In this document: one piece after another, positions 1 to 8,302 of the stretch | How positions within the stretch are numbered: position 1 is the stretch's first letter | Layout: every line of letters starts with the position of its first letter | NCBI GenBank assembly: GCA_964580455.1 | Contig: CAZOKO010000053.1 | Span: 1-17,718 of the forward strand | DNA: 17,718 nucleotides | Reading direction: 5' to 3' | Source of the DNA: CAZOKO01 sp964580455 | GTDB lineage: Bacteria > Desulfobacterota > WTBG01 | Notes under the pieces: generated by a model | Seen by the model: only the letters and a program-made list of their open reading frames with translations | Database searches by the model: none | Told to the model about the DNA's origin: nothing | Made by a program: the position numbers and the translations under genes

Positions 1-2613
1 CTCAACCACGTTTTCCATCTCTTCCTGCACCAGTTGTTTAACTGCATTAAGCTCTTTCTCAGGCAGTTCGAATACGAGTTCATCATGCACCTGCATAATC
101 ATCTTAGTCCTTAAATCTTCCTTATTTATCCTGTTGGTAATATTGATCATGGCCACTTTGATCAGGTCAGAGGCTGTGCCCTGAATGGGAGCATTAATGG
201 CAGTGCGCTCTGCGAACTGTCTTGCTGCCATGTTTTTACTGTTAATCTCAGGCAAGTAGCGGCGGCGTTTCATCAGGGTAGATACATGTTCTTTTTTCTT
301 TGCTTCTATAAGAACACTGTCAATGTAAGTTTTTACCCCCTGGTATTTTTGAAAATAGTTGTCAATAAAGGCCCCCGCTGCCTTGGGGCTGATGCCCAGC
401 TCTTTTGCCAGCCCATAACTGCTCATTCCATAGATGATGCCGAAGTTGATTACCTTGGCTTCTCTTCTCATCTGATCAGTAACTAAATTGGGTAGCAGCC
501 CAAACATCTCTGCAGCCGTTCGGGTATGGATGTCTTCATTGTGTTTAAAGGATTCAATCAATATCTGGTCCTGAGATAGATGGGCCAGGATGCGCAGCTC
601 AATCTGGGAGTAATCGGCAGAGAGAATGATACAACCTGTCTCTGCGATAAAAGCCTCTCTGATTCTCCTTCCCTCTTGACTGCGGATAGGGATATTCTGC
701 AGATTAGGGTTGCTGCTGCTCAGTCTGCCTGTAGCCGTTACTGTTTGATTATACGAGGTGTGAATACGTCCGGTATCAGGATTTACCAATCCTGGCAGGG
801 CATCCACATACGTAGACTTAAGTTTGTTTATGCTTCTGTATCCCAGAATTTCATCAGGCAGGGGGTGAACCCTGGCAAGCTTGGTTAGCACACCGATGTC
901 AGTTGAATAACCGGTTTTCGTTTTCTTAGCTCCAGGAAGTTTTAATCTCTCGAAGAGGATTTTCCCCAATTGCTGGGGAGAGTTGATGTTAAATTCCTCT
1001 CCAGCCATCTGGTAGATTTTTTCCGTAGAGGTATTCAGGATGCCTTCAAATTCCTGGGAAATAGTTTTCAAACGTGCGGTATCGATTTTTACACCGTTCA
1101 TTTCCATTCTGGCTAAAACCTCAAGCAGTGGCAGTTCCACTTGATAAAAGAGTTCACTAAAACCTTCATGACTGAGATTATGAAGCAAGGGTTTGGTTGC
1201 TTTTAATGTCAGATTAGAACATTCGCAGCCATAGGTCATTGCCTGGCTGATCTCTACCTGATCAAAGGTTTGTTCCTTCTTGCCAGTGCCCACTATTTCT
1301 TTATAAGTCGTTATCTTCTGGTCAAAGAGCTCCAGTGCAATATCCTCCAGGCTGTGGCTGTGCCTGGAAGGGTTAATCAGATAAGAAGCTATCATGGTAT
1401 CACAGGCGATACCCTTAAGATTAATACCATACCGTTTAAAAACGATGACCTCATGCTTGCTGTTGTGCCCATATTTTTTTATATGCTCATCTTCCAGTAT
1501 TGGCTTAATCTGCTCAAACACCCACGCTATATTCAGATACTCCTCATCCTCACCTTTTTTCTCTGCCAATGGCAGATAGAAGGCCTGATCGTCACTACAG
1601 GAAAAAGAGATGCCCGCAGGCTTTGCACGTATGGTGTCTTGTGTGGTAGTGATAAGATTAAAAGCGCATTCCCTGGTTTCCCGTAATTGGGAAAGCATTT
1701 TTTCAAACCCTTCTTTGCCGGTGATCAACGAGTAACCTTCGTCAGAAGGGGTTTTTCTTGAAGTGAATTCTTTTAGGAATTTGGTAAATTCCAGTTCTTT
1801 AAAGATTTCTTTTAGCTTTTCCTCATTGGGGCCGGAAGTTTTGAAGTCTTCAATTTTATATTCAAGTGGCACCTGTGTATCCAGAGTAACCAGTTGCTTG
1901 CTTAAAAGTGCCTGGTCTGCAAATTTGATGATATTCTCTTTGACCTTTTTATGAGAAATATTTTCAAGGTTCTTTAGCAGATTGGCAATGTCCCCATATT
2001 CCTCAATAAGTTTAACAGCAGTCTTTTTGCCTATACCCGGAACACCGGGAACGTTGTCTGAACTATCCCCGACCAACCCCAGGAAGTCAGTGGCTTTTTC
2101 AGGTTCTACACCAAGGCGATCGACAACACCTTTCGGATCAAATCTTTTATCTTTCATGGTGTCAAGCACAGTAATGTTGTTGTTTACCAGTTGCAACAAA
2201 TCTTTATCCCCTGTGACAATGGTTATCTTCATCCCTTTCTTTTCCTCTGCCCTGGAGATCGTGCCAATCAAATCATCCGCTTCAAAACCTTCTTTTTCCA
2301 GAGCCGGTATGTTAAATCCATCCACTACTGATTTAATATGAGGGATTTGGGGGATAAGATTATCGGGCATCTCGGGGCGATTGGCTTTGTATTCCTGATA
2401 GACCTCGTGACGGAAAGTGGGGGCAGGTGTGTCGAAGACAATAGCCAGATAATCTGGTTTGTAATCGTTAATGACCTTCAGAAGCATGGTCGTGAAGCCA
2501 TAAATCGCGTTGGTGGGCAGACCATAGGAATTGGAAAGGTGGGGCAGAGCAAAGAAGGCTCTGTAAATATATGAACTGCCATCGATGAGAAAAAGGGTTT
2601 TTTGTTTAGGCAT
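1..2613 (-). CDS. polA: DNA polymerase I, C-terminal end cut by window edge
   Basis: Family A DNA polymerase for repair synthesis and Okazaki-fragment processing. 871 codons are visible, starting MPKQKTLFLIDGSSYIYRAF; about 20 residues of the usual C-terminus lie outside the window. The 5' nuclease domain is intact (GFEADDLIG, TGDKDLLQL, GDSSDNVPGVPGIGKKTA). Polymerase motif A is DYSQIELR (667-674), motif B is RREAKVINFGIIYG (from 716) and motif C is QVHDE (841-845), so polymerase catalysis should be normal. The proofreading domain has lost its metal ligands. The E. coli-type DTE motif reads NLI (319-321), the exo II Asp is Glu388 in NSKHE, and the exo III Asp is Cys465 in YGCEC. The start is set by AGGA about 8 nt upstream. 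It lies 42 bp after a small membrane-protein gene, so the two are probably cotranscribed. Confidence 0.97.
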   Translation of the reverse strand, partial: MPKQKTLFLIDGSSYIYRAFFALPHLSNSYGLPTNAIYGFTTMLLKVINDYKPDYLAIVFDTPAPTFRHEVYQEYKANRPEMPDNLIPQIPHIKSVVDGFNIPALEKEGFEADDLIGTISRAEEKKGMKITIVTGDKDLLQLVNNNITVLDTMKDKRFDPKGVVDRLGVEPEKATDFLGLVGDSSDNVPGVPGIGKKTAVKLIEEYGDIANLLKNLENISHKKVKENIIKFADQALLSKQLVTLDTQVPLEYKIEDFKTSGPNEEKLKEIFKELEFTKFLKEFTSRKTPSDEGYSLITGKEGFEKMLSQLRETRECAFNLITTTQDTIRAKPAGISFSCSDDQAFYLPLAEKKGEDEEYLNIAWVFEQIKPILEDEHIKKYGHNSKHEVIVFKRYGINLKGIACDTMIASYLINPSRHSHSLEDIALELFDQKITTYKEIVGTGKKEQTFDQVEISQAMTYGCECSNLTLKATKPLLHNLSHEGFSELFYQVELPLLEVLARMEMNGVKIDTARLKTISQEFEGILNTSTEKIYQMAGEEFNINSPQQLGKILFERLKLPGAKKTKTGYSTDIGVLTKLARVHPLPDEILGYRSINKLKSTYVDALPGLVNPDTGRIHTSYNQTVTATGRLSSSNPNLQNIPIRSQEGRRIREAFIAETGCIILSADYSQIELRILAHLSQDQILIESFKHNEDIHTRTAAEMFGLLPNLVTDQMRREAKVINFGIIYGMSSYGLAKELGISPKAAGAFIDNYFQKYQGVKTYIDSVLIEAKKKEHVSTLMKRRRYLPEINSKNMAARQFAERTAINAPIQGTASDLIKVAMINITNRINKEDLRTKMIMQVHDELVFELPEKELNAVKQLVQEEMENVVE

Positions 2614-2655
2614 CCACTATTCCTAACATCTCTGAATTCCTCCTATCAGAATAGG

Positions 2656-3039
2656 TCAATATACAATCTTCCTTTTTGATTCAAATTGGAAGACAAAGTG
2701 ATGGGTGTATTTGGGTATAACAATATCACCTTCCCAGGTTACGTTGATGTTAACGGATTTGCCATCGAGATTAATCAAGATATCATCATGAGTGATATCT
2801 ACCGAGAATTCTCTTGCAGCTTTTTTAACGGCTTCAACGACAGCTCTTTCATTAGAGAAGATTTTTCCATGAGGATCTTTGGATACATCACCAGCTATCG
2901 CTATGATTTTTCTGTTGAACATGTATTTCGCCAGATAAACCTTCCCGAATTTGAAACCAACATATCCTCCTGCAATAAGTATGATAATAATGATTAGACA
3001 CCCCACGTTTATCTTACCGCTTAAACTATTTTTTCTCAT
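2656..3039 (-). CDS. small single-pass membrane protein, DUF4845-like
   Basis: A 127-residue protein with a short basic N-terminus (MRKNSLSGKINVG) and one hydrophobic segment at about residues 13-30 (CLIIIIILIAGGYVGF). The rest is an extracytoplasmic domain rich in charged residues and beta-type segments. The layout (N-terminal helix, GYVGFKFG, an ERAVVEAVKKAAREF helix, then alternating strands) resembles the DUF4845 group of small pilin-like membrane proteins. That resemblance is from memory of the family and no motif proves it. The start is supported by GGAGAA about 6 nt upstream. It is the first gene of a probable two-gene unit with polA and diverges from the redox cluster across 293 bp. 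Function unknown. Confidence 0.75.
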   Translation of the reverse strand: MRKNSLSGKINVGCLIIIIILIAGGYVGFKFGKVYLAKYMFNRKIIAIAGDVSKDPHGKIFSNERAVVEAVKKAAREFSVDITHDDILINLDGKSVNINVTWEGDIVIPKYTHHFVFQFESKRKIVY

Positions 3040-3111
3040 GACATTTCTCCAAAAAGTTAGAAAATGTAAAAAATTTAGATAAAATATTAAGCGTCTTATC
3101 CGTCCTAATTA

Positions 3112-3127
3112 CTATTATAAATAATAG
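3112..3127. repeat. short inverted repeat in the divergent intergenic region
   Basis: CTATTAT and ATAATAG face each other across two bases, between the divergent orf127-polA unit and the FAD oxidase A gene. It could be an operator for either direction or chance in AT-rich DNA. Other items in the same 293 bp are a TTGACA at 3227-3232 on the plus strand without a good -10 at normal spacing, and an AT-rich stretch just before the start at 3333. Confidence 0.3.
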
Positions 3128-3332
3128 ATAAGTTGAGCACTTAAAATAAAAAAGCATTTTTTACCTTAACTGTCAATACTATAATCAAATCCACATTAAA
3201 TTAGAAGGAATTTCGGCAGATTTTTCTTGACAAATCAAACAGAAATGTGTCATTTTCCTATGCTGTTCTTTTTTTTAATAACCAATTGGCTAGATAATAA
3301 ATAAGTATCCTTAAAAAATAGGGAGGCGAAGT

Positions 3333-4757
3333 ATGATAAAGAAAAAACTTGAGGCAATAGTGGGAAAAAAATACGTTCTGGATGATGAGGCTACCCTGGA
3401 TGCCTATTCAAAGGACCTAAGCTTGAATCAGCCGCGAAAGCCTTCGCTAGTTGTGAAACCCAAGAATGCTGAAGAGGTACAAAAGGTTATAAAACTTGCC
3501 AACAAGCATCTGATGCCAGTGATACCGGTAAGTTCGGGTATTCACCTTCATGGGGAGACAATTCCTGATCAGGGTGGTATTGTGTTAGATCTAAGGAGGA
3601 TGGACAAGGTAGTTCAGATTGACAGCCGAAATCGGAAGGTAAAGGTAGAGCCCGGTGTGACCTGGGGTAAACTGCAGGAGGCACTGAAAAAGCATGATCA
3701 GATGGCTTTAAACCCTCTCTTTCCCCATCCTGAGATGTCTGTATTAACCTCCAGTTTGGAGAGAAATCCCATGCTGATACCCAAGTATGAGTATGCGGAG
3801 CCGGTGCTTACCATGGAGATAGTACTTCCACAGGGGGATTTATTCAGGACTGGAACAGCTGCAGCAGCAAATACCGAGGAGGCATATCCTGAAGGACCGG
3901 GTATTGACTTTTTCAGGCTTTTTCAGGGTGCTCAGGGAACTCTGGGTGTTGTAACCTGGCTTAATATTAAAACGGAATACAGCCCCAAGCATCAGAAAGT
4001 ATTATTTATCCCCTTCAAGAAGATTGAGGATGCGGTAGATCCCATTTATCAAATGCAGAGGAAACATATTGGTAATGAATGTTTTTTATTAAATAATTTT
4101 AATCTTGCCCTGCTTCTGGCAGAAGATTGGCCGAAGGATTTTGAGGAACTTATGGAAAAGCTGCCTCCCTACACCTTGACGGTGGTGCTTGCGGGAGCAC
4201 CAAGGAGACCGCTGGAGAGGATTGCCTATGAGGAAGAGGCACTACAAGAAATTGCCTCACAACTAATCTTTCAACCTTCTCCCACGGTAGCAGGTGTTGC
4301 AGGATTGCAGGATATCATGTTGGAGAAGTTGAGAAATCCCCAGGAAGAGGGAAGTTACTGGAAGAATAGATATAAGGGCTCATCTCAGGATATCTTTTTC
4401 ATAACCACCATGGACAGGGCAAAAGAGTTTCATCAGAAGGTCATGGAAGTATGTGGTGAGTTCAACTATCCAACTAAAGAGATGGGTATTTACCTGCAGC
4501 CACTTGAGCGGGGGAGGGCGTGTCACCTGGAGTTCAGTTTTCCCTGCGATCTGAGTTCTGAAAAGGAGAAGATACGGGAGCTTTATGTAAAATTAAGTGA
4601 AGAGCTGATCACGATGGGCGCATTTTTCTCAAGGCCCTATGGTCCCTGGGCAGACATGGTGTACCAGAGAGCTGCTACTTACACCAGCACATTGAAAGAA
4701 TTGAAGAAAGTATTTGACCCTAATAATACAATGAATCCTGGTAAACTCTGTTACTAA
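3333..4757 (+). CDS. FAD-linked oxidase A (VAO/PCMH-type flavoprotein)
   Basis: A 474-residue flavoprotein of the GlcD / vanillyl-alcohol oxidase superfamily, which oxidises alcohols, hydroxy acids or phenols through FAD. The FAD-binding domain covers about 37-215: KPSLVVKPKNAEEVQKVI, then IVLDLRRMDKV, KVEPGVTWGKL, then GAQGTLGVVTWL near 199-210. The C-terminal substrate domain ends in FDPNNTMNPGKLCY, the standard ending of FAD-linked oxidases. The segment PLERGRACHLEFSFPCD in that domain recalls VAO/PCMH-like enzymes. The IGGN...GG loop usual in GlcD is absent, so the substrate cannot be inferred from GlcD. The start has AGGGAGG about 7 nt upstream. It is the first gene of a tight set, 15 bp before the CCG iron-sulfur gene, which suggests that protein is its electron acceptor. 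Confidence 0.88.
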   Translation: MIKKKLEAIVGKKYVLDDEATLDAYSKDLSLNQPRKPSLVVKPKNAEEVQKVIKLANKHLMPVIPVSSGIHLHGETIPDQGGIVLDLRRMDKVVQIDSRNRKVKVEPGVTWGKLQEALKKHDQMALNPLFPHPEMSVLTSSLERNPMLIPKYEYAEPVLTMEIVLPQGDLFRTGTAAAANTEEAYPEGPGIDFFRLFQGAQGTLGVVTWLNIKTEYSPKHQKVLFIPFKKIEDAVDPIYQMQRKHIGNECFLLNNFNLALLLAEDWPKDFEELMEKLPPYTLTVVLAGAPRRPLERIAYEEEALQEIASQLIFQPSPTVAGVAGLQDIMLEKLRNPQEEGSYWKNRYKGSSQDIFFITTMDRAKEFHQKVMEVCGEFNYPTKEMGIYLQPLERGRACHLEFSFPCDLSSEKEKIRELYVKLSEELITMGAFFSRPYGPWADMVYQRAATYTSTLKELKKVFDPNNTMNPGKLCY

Positions 4758-4772
4758 AGGAGGAAAATAGAG

Positions 4773-6053
4773 ATGGCAAAAGAAAAAAAGATGGTGCTAC
4801 CAAAAGATCCCCGATATTTAAAGTATCCTATTGATGAGCCTTTCGATCCCCGCTGGACCGCATGGAACTGTTCTCGCTGTTCGTGCTGTAAGTGGATTGA
4901 TTCATGGAGGGTGAAGAGCTGGAAATATGCCAGGATTTGTCCTCAGCATAAGCGATATATGTTTGATGCCTTTTCAGCCCAGGGGAAATGTGATTTGGCA
5001 TTGGCCATAATAGATGGAAAGATGAAGTGGGGAGATGATCCCAGGATAAAAGATATTCTCTTTCGCTGTACCATGTGTGGTGGATGTGATGCCATGGACA
5101 AAGGGATCAGGGATGCAGAGGTGCTCAAGATGATGAAGTGGATGCGGGAAGAATATGTGAAGGAGATGGGTATTTTGCCTGAGCATCAGCCGCTGGTGGA
5201 CAGTGTGAAGAACTATGATAATGTGTGGATGCAGCCGCGAAACAGGAGGAACTCCTGGGCAAAGGGGATGGAGATTAAGGATCTGAATAAGGAGAAGGCA
5301 GAGGTATTGCTTTTTGTGGGGTGTACCTATGGGCTTTCAGAGGAGCTTAAGGATACGATTAAGAACACAGCGACTATTTTGAAGAAGGGAAAAGTTGATT
5401 TTGGGATATTGGGTAGCAAGGAATTGTGTTGTGGAAGCCCGGTGGAGAAGATTGGAGTGGTATCTGAGTTTGAGAGAGTGGCCAGGGCAAATGTTGAGTG
5501 GTTTAATAAACTCGGGGTAAAAACGGTTGTGACTCCATGTGCCGGGTGTTATGCCACCATAAGAGAAGAGTATAATCGATTTGAGGTAAAGAAAAACTTT
5601 GAGGTATTACATATCACGGAGTTATACGAACAATTGATTGAAAAGGGGAAGCTCAAGTTTAAAAATGAGGTTCCGCTTAAGGTGACCTGGCATGATCCCT
5701 GTCATCAGGGCAGGTTGTCGCGTCCTTATGTGCCGGGGAAGGAGATTGACGGGGTATATGAACAGCCGCGAAACATCCTCAAGGCGATTCCGGGGGTAGA
5801 GCTCTACGAGATGGAGAGAATCAAGGAGTACGCATGGTGTTGTGGAGGAGGAGGAGGAGTATTTACCGCATTTAAAGATTTTGCTCAGTGGACGGCGCTG
5901 GAACGATTGGAAGAGGCAAAAGACACAGGGGCGCAGGCAATCTCTACCAGTTGTCCCTGGTGTGAATCCAATTTAGGTAATGCCATCAAAGGGATGGAGG
6001 AAAAGATTGGAATATACAGCTTGACCGATATCATGGCTAAAGCCTTAAAATAG
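4773..6053 (+). CDS. HdrD/GlcF-like iron-sulfur protein with two CCG domains
   Basis: A 426-residue soluble iron-sulfur protein of the heterodisulfide reductase D / glycolate oxidase GlcF type, expected to take electrons from the neighbouring flavoproteins. The C-terminal two thirds holds two canonical CCG domains: C184, C219-C220-G221, C256-x2-C259; and C310, C356-C357-G358, C394-x2-C397. In related enzymes these bind a non-cubane [4Fe-4S] cluster. The N-terminal ferredoxin-like part is odd. Its first motif is C33-x2-C36-x-C38-C39 with the Cys-Pro displaced to C56-P57, and its second is C99-x2-C102-x2-C105 followed by DAMDK with no fourth Cys-Pro. No membrane segment is seen. AAAGGAGG precedes the start. 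It sits between two FAD oxidase genes, 15 bp from one and 14 bp from the other, so they are almost certainly cotranscribed. Confidence 0.9.
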   Translation: MAKEKKMVLPKDPRYLKYPIDEPFDPRWTAWNCSRCSCCKWIDSWRVKSWKYARICPQHKRYMFDAFSAQGKCDLALAIIDGKMKWGDDPRIKDILFRCTMCGGCDAMDKGIRDAEVLKMMKWMREEYVKEMGILPEHQPLVDSVKNYDNVWMQPRNRRNSWAKGMEIKDLNKEKAEVLLFVGCTYGLSEELKDTIKNTATILKKGKVDFGILGSKELCCGSPVEKIGVVSEFERVARANVEWFNKLGVKTVVTPCAGCYATIREEYNRFEVKKNFEVLHITELYEQLIEKGKLKFKNEVPLKVTWHDPCHQGRLSRPYVPGKEIDGVYEQPRNILKAIPGVELYEMERIKEYAWCCGGGGGVFTAFKDFAQWTALERLEEAKDTGAQAISTSCPWCESNLGNAIKGMEEKIGIYSLTDIMAKALK

Positions 6054-6067
6054 AGGGGTTGTTACTG

Positions 6068-7627
6068 GTGGATAAGGAGAGACATAGAATTATTCTTGAG
6101 GCTTTGCAATCAGCCATAGGGGAAGAAAATGTTGAGGATAGTCATGCCATTATGATGGCCTATCACCGTGATTGGTTACCTCCCGGAGTTTTAAATCCCC
6201 AATTACCGGAATTTGTAGTTCTCCCTGACAGTACTGAGCAAACCCAGAAAGTAATCAGCATCTGCAATCGTTACAAGATTCCATTTATTCCTTTGGGTTC
6301 CAACCAGTGGTCTGTCACGACTGCCCCCAATCGTCCAGGAACACTCTTGATTGATTCTAAGAGGATGGGCCGCATCCTGGAGATCGATGAGAAGAATATG
6401 TATGCGGTTATCGAACCCTATGTTACGATGGCACAAATCCATGCAGAAGCTAACAAAAAAGGTCTCTATCTGGGTTCTCCGGAGGCCAGTTCTCAATCCT
6501 CTGCACTGGCAGGTCATGTTTTTCAGGGTATGTGGGGAGTGGGACACCGTTTGGGAGTGGGACACAGGAATATCCTTGCAATGGAATGGGTTCTTCCCGA
6601 TGGAGAAATTTTAAGAACCGGTTCCTGGTCAAACAATTCAGAGGAACGTTTCTTTGGGGAGGGACCTGGAAGTGATTTGAGGGGAATACTGAGAGGACTT
6701 GCCGGAGCCCAGGGAGGAATGGGGATGGTTACCAAGATGGCAATTAAGTTGCATCCTTATCCAGGCCCCAGGGAATTTCCCTGTGAGGGGATAGTTCCTA
6801 ATTGCACCTCCACCTTACCCCCTGAATATTTCCAGTGGTACATAATTAAATATCCTACTTTAGAAAAGGCAGTCGATGCCATGTATGAAATTTCCAAGGC
6901 AGAGATTGCTGGAGTCCTGCAGAAATGGCCAACTGTCTATTACAATTGGTGGTGGGCAAACTCCAATCAGGAATACTGGAAGACCTGGGAAGAGGGGATC
7001 TGGCAGAAATACTGTAAATATGCAGTGGCTGTCTGCCTCTGGGGGTTTACTTCAGAAAAGCAGTTGGAATATGAGAAAGGAGTCTTAGAAGATATTATAA
7101 AAGAGACGAAAGGAAAACCCATCCCTCAGGAGGTATTTGATAAATGGGTTCCGCGAACTGCCAATAACTGGATTCGTGATACAAACGGTTCTCGAATGAT
7201 GCGTCCTTCAGGAACCTTCCTTGCCTTAAGGCTGCCTTTTGATGCCTTTAATAGTTCGATTAGTGTGTGTAGAGATGGAGAGAGGTGGGTTGAGAAATTT
7301 ACCCCTCCCATATTGGATAGTGATGCTCCTGATTGGATTTCAAGCTACGATTTTGGGCATTTTGGAGCAGCCGAAACGGACTTCCCCGTCGAGAAAAATG
7401 TCGAAGACCTCGGTGACCTCATGCAGAAATTGATGGGTATGATGAAGGAAGATCTTTCGCATAAAATTGAGGGGGGGATGGGTTCTTTCCTGGGTGGGCC
7501 CTATCATGCGATGGCCGGTGAAGTCTTTTATAATTATGGGAAATTGTTGAAAGGGATAAAAAAGGCTATGGATCCGAATGTAGTTGCTAATCCTCCTCAT
7601 AATTATCCTATTGAAGAGGAAGACTAA
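6068..7627 (+). CDS. FAD-linked oxidase B (divergent VAO/PCMH-type flavoprotein)
   Basis: A 519-residue flavoprotein, a distant paralogue of oxidase A. The FAD-binding domain covers about 47-228: EFVVLPDSTEQTQKVI, IPFIPLGSNQWS, LLIDSKRMGRILEID, WVLPDGEILRTG, then GAQGGMGMVT at 213-222. The usual IGGN loop is replaced by SSALAGHVFQGMWG. The middle is very rich in aromatic residues (YYNWWWANSNQEYWKTWEEG), which suggests an aromatic or hydrophobic substrate pocket; that is inference. The C-terminal DPNxxMNPGK motif is altered to DPNVVANPPHNY. An upstream in-frame TTG at 6059 lies right on the GAGGGG ribosome site, so I prefer the GTG at 6068, which has about 9 nt spacing. It starts 14 bp after the CCG protein gene. 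A repeat-bounded element follows 12 bp after its stop codon. Confidence 0.85.
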   Translation: MDKERHRIILEALQSAIGEENVEDSHAIMMAYHRDWLPPGVLNPQLPEFVVLPDSTEQTQKVISICNRYKIPFIPLGSNQWSVTTAPNRPGTLLIDSKRMGRILEIDEKNMYAVIEPYVTMAQIHAEANKKGLYLGSPEASSQSSALAGHVFQGMWGVGHRLGVGHRNILAMEWVLPDGEILRTGSWSNNSEERFFGEGPGSDLRGILRGLAGAQGGMGMVTKMAIKLHPYPGPREFPCEGIVPNCTSTLPPEYFQWYIIKYPTLEKAVDAMYEISKAEIAGVLQKWPTVYYNWWWANSNQEYWKTWEEGIWQKYCKYAVAVCLWGFTSEKQLEYEKGVLEDIIKETKGKPIPQEVFDKWVPRTANNWIRDTNGSRMMRPSGTFLALRLPFDAFNSSISVCRDGERWVEKFTPPILDSDAPDWISSYDFGHFGAAETDFPVEKNVEDLGDLMQKLMGMMKEDLSHKIEGGMGSFLGGPYHAMAGEVFYNYGKLLKGIKKAMDPNVVANPPHNYPIEEED

Positions 7628-7639
7628 TAATTGAAATAA

Positions 7640-7816
7640 AGCCTATTGACTTAGCTGACCCAATTTCTATATCAACTCATCTCTTGTAAGAGTGTTTGTT
7701 AAAGCACATACAAACAATAAGCGATGAAACACTTCCCTTCCCCAAAACCTCCGATTGAAACGATAACATACTTCTGAAAGATAGCTAAACAATTAGGTCA
7801 GCTAAGTCAATAGGCT
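7640..7816. mobile_element. MITE-like element with 26-bp terminal inverted repeats
   Basis: A 177-bp stretch without coding capacity, bounded by 26-nt inverted repeats at 7640-7665 and 7791-7816. The left arm begins AGCCTATTGACTTAGCTGACC and its reverse complement ends the element, with one mismatch in 26. Directly outside, AATTGAAATA occurs at both 7629-7638 and 7817-7826, as expected for a target-site duplication (one extra A separates the left copy from the repeat). The interior has smaller stems: CTCTT/AAGAG near 7681-7692 and TGTTTGT/ACAAACA nearby. No transposase is present, so it would be non-autonomous. It lies between the FAD oxidase B and ferredoxin genes and may have separated a once tighter operon. 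Alternatively it is a structured RNA or regulatory element. Confidence 0.65.
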
Positions 7817-7864
7817 AATTGAAATATATTAAGCAAACTAAATAAATGGAAGGGAGTTGAACTG

Positions 7865-8203
7865 ATGGAACTTAAAATAGATACTTTAAATTGCACCGGC
7901 TGTAGGGTATGTGAATTTGCCTGTAATTATCATTATGATGGTACAATCTCTCCTATTGGATCAAGCATCATGTTTTATCGGGAAGAGAAGAAGAATTATT
8001 ATGGGGCAATGGTGAAACGGGAGAAGAGTCTTCTTCTTGCTCGACCTGAAGGTGTCGAAGTGATTAAACCAGGGCAACAGATTGAAGGGGCATCTGCCAG
8101 CAGCAAACCTATTCTTCTCAGGATAGCCTGTGATTTGTGTGAAAGTGAGGATACCCCTTTTTGTGTGAAAAGTTGTCCTCAGGATGTTTTGAGTGTTGAG
8201 TAA
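7865..8203 (+). CDS. two-cluster ferredoxin, likely partner of the AOR-like protein
   Basis: A 112-residue ferredoxin-like protein with eight cysteines in two sets: C10-x2-C13-x2-C16-x3-C20 near the N-terminus, and C89-x2-C92-x7-C100-x3-C104-Pro near the C-terminus. That supports two [4Fe-4S] clusters. A roughly 68-residue insert separates the sets, as in HybA/AorA/BamC-type electron-transfer subunits rather than short free ferredoxins. GGAAGGGAG lies about 8 nt before the ATG. The next gene, 99 bp on, is the AOR-family protein. The order (small Fe-S protein, then AOR-type protein) matches known AOR-type operons, so I infer that they form a complex. Confidence 0.85.
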   Translation: MELKIDTLNCTGCRVCEFACNYHYDGTISPIGSSIMFYREEKKNYYGAMVKREKSLLLARPEGVEVIKPGQQIEGASASSKPILLRIACDLCESEDTPFCVKSCPQDVLSVE

Positions 8204-8302
8204 CCCCACAGATAGAAAGTTGGGAGTGGTATACATTGCTCGAATTTATTTTTCAAGATGTTATAAAATGAGGCTTTTTTCTATCGGGTTAAAGGAGGAA
8301 AT

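Noticed and set aside
286..2574. Several plus-strand open frames within 286-2574
   Set aside because: They lie antisense to polA, which is continuous on the minus strand with all the family motifs. None has a ribosome site or family-like sequence.
3227..3264. TTGACA at 3227 plus TATGCT at 3259 as the promoter of the redox cluster
   Set aside because: The spacing is 26 bp, far beyond the 16-19 bp norm, and no good -10 lies at normal distance.
7640..7816. Inverted repeat at 7640-7816 as a terminator for FAD oxidase B
   Set aside because: The arms are about 125 nt apart and no T run follows the right arm. Direct flanking repeats fit an insertion better.
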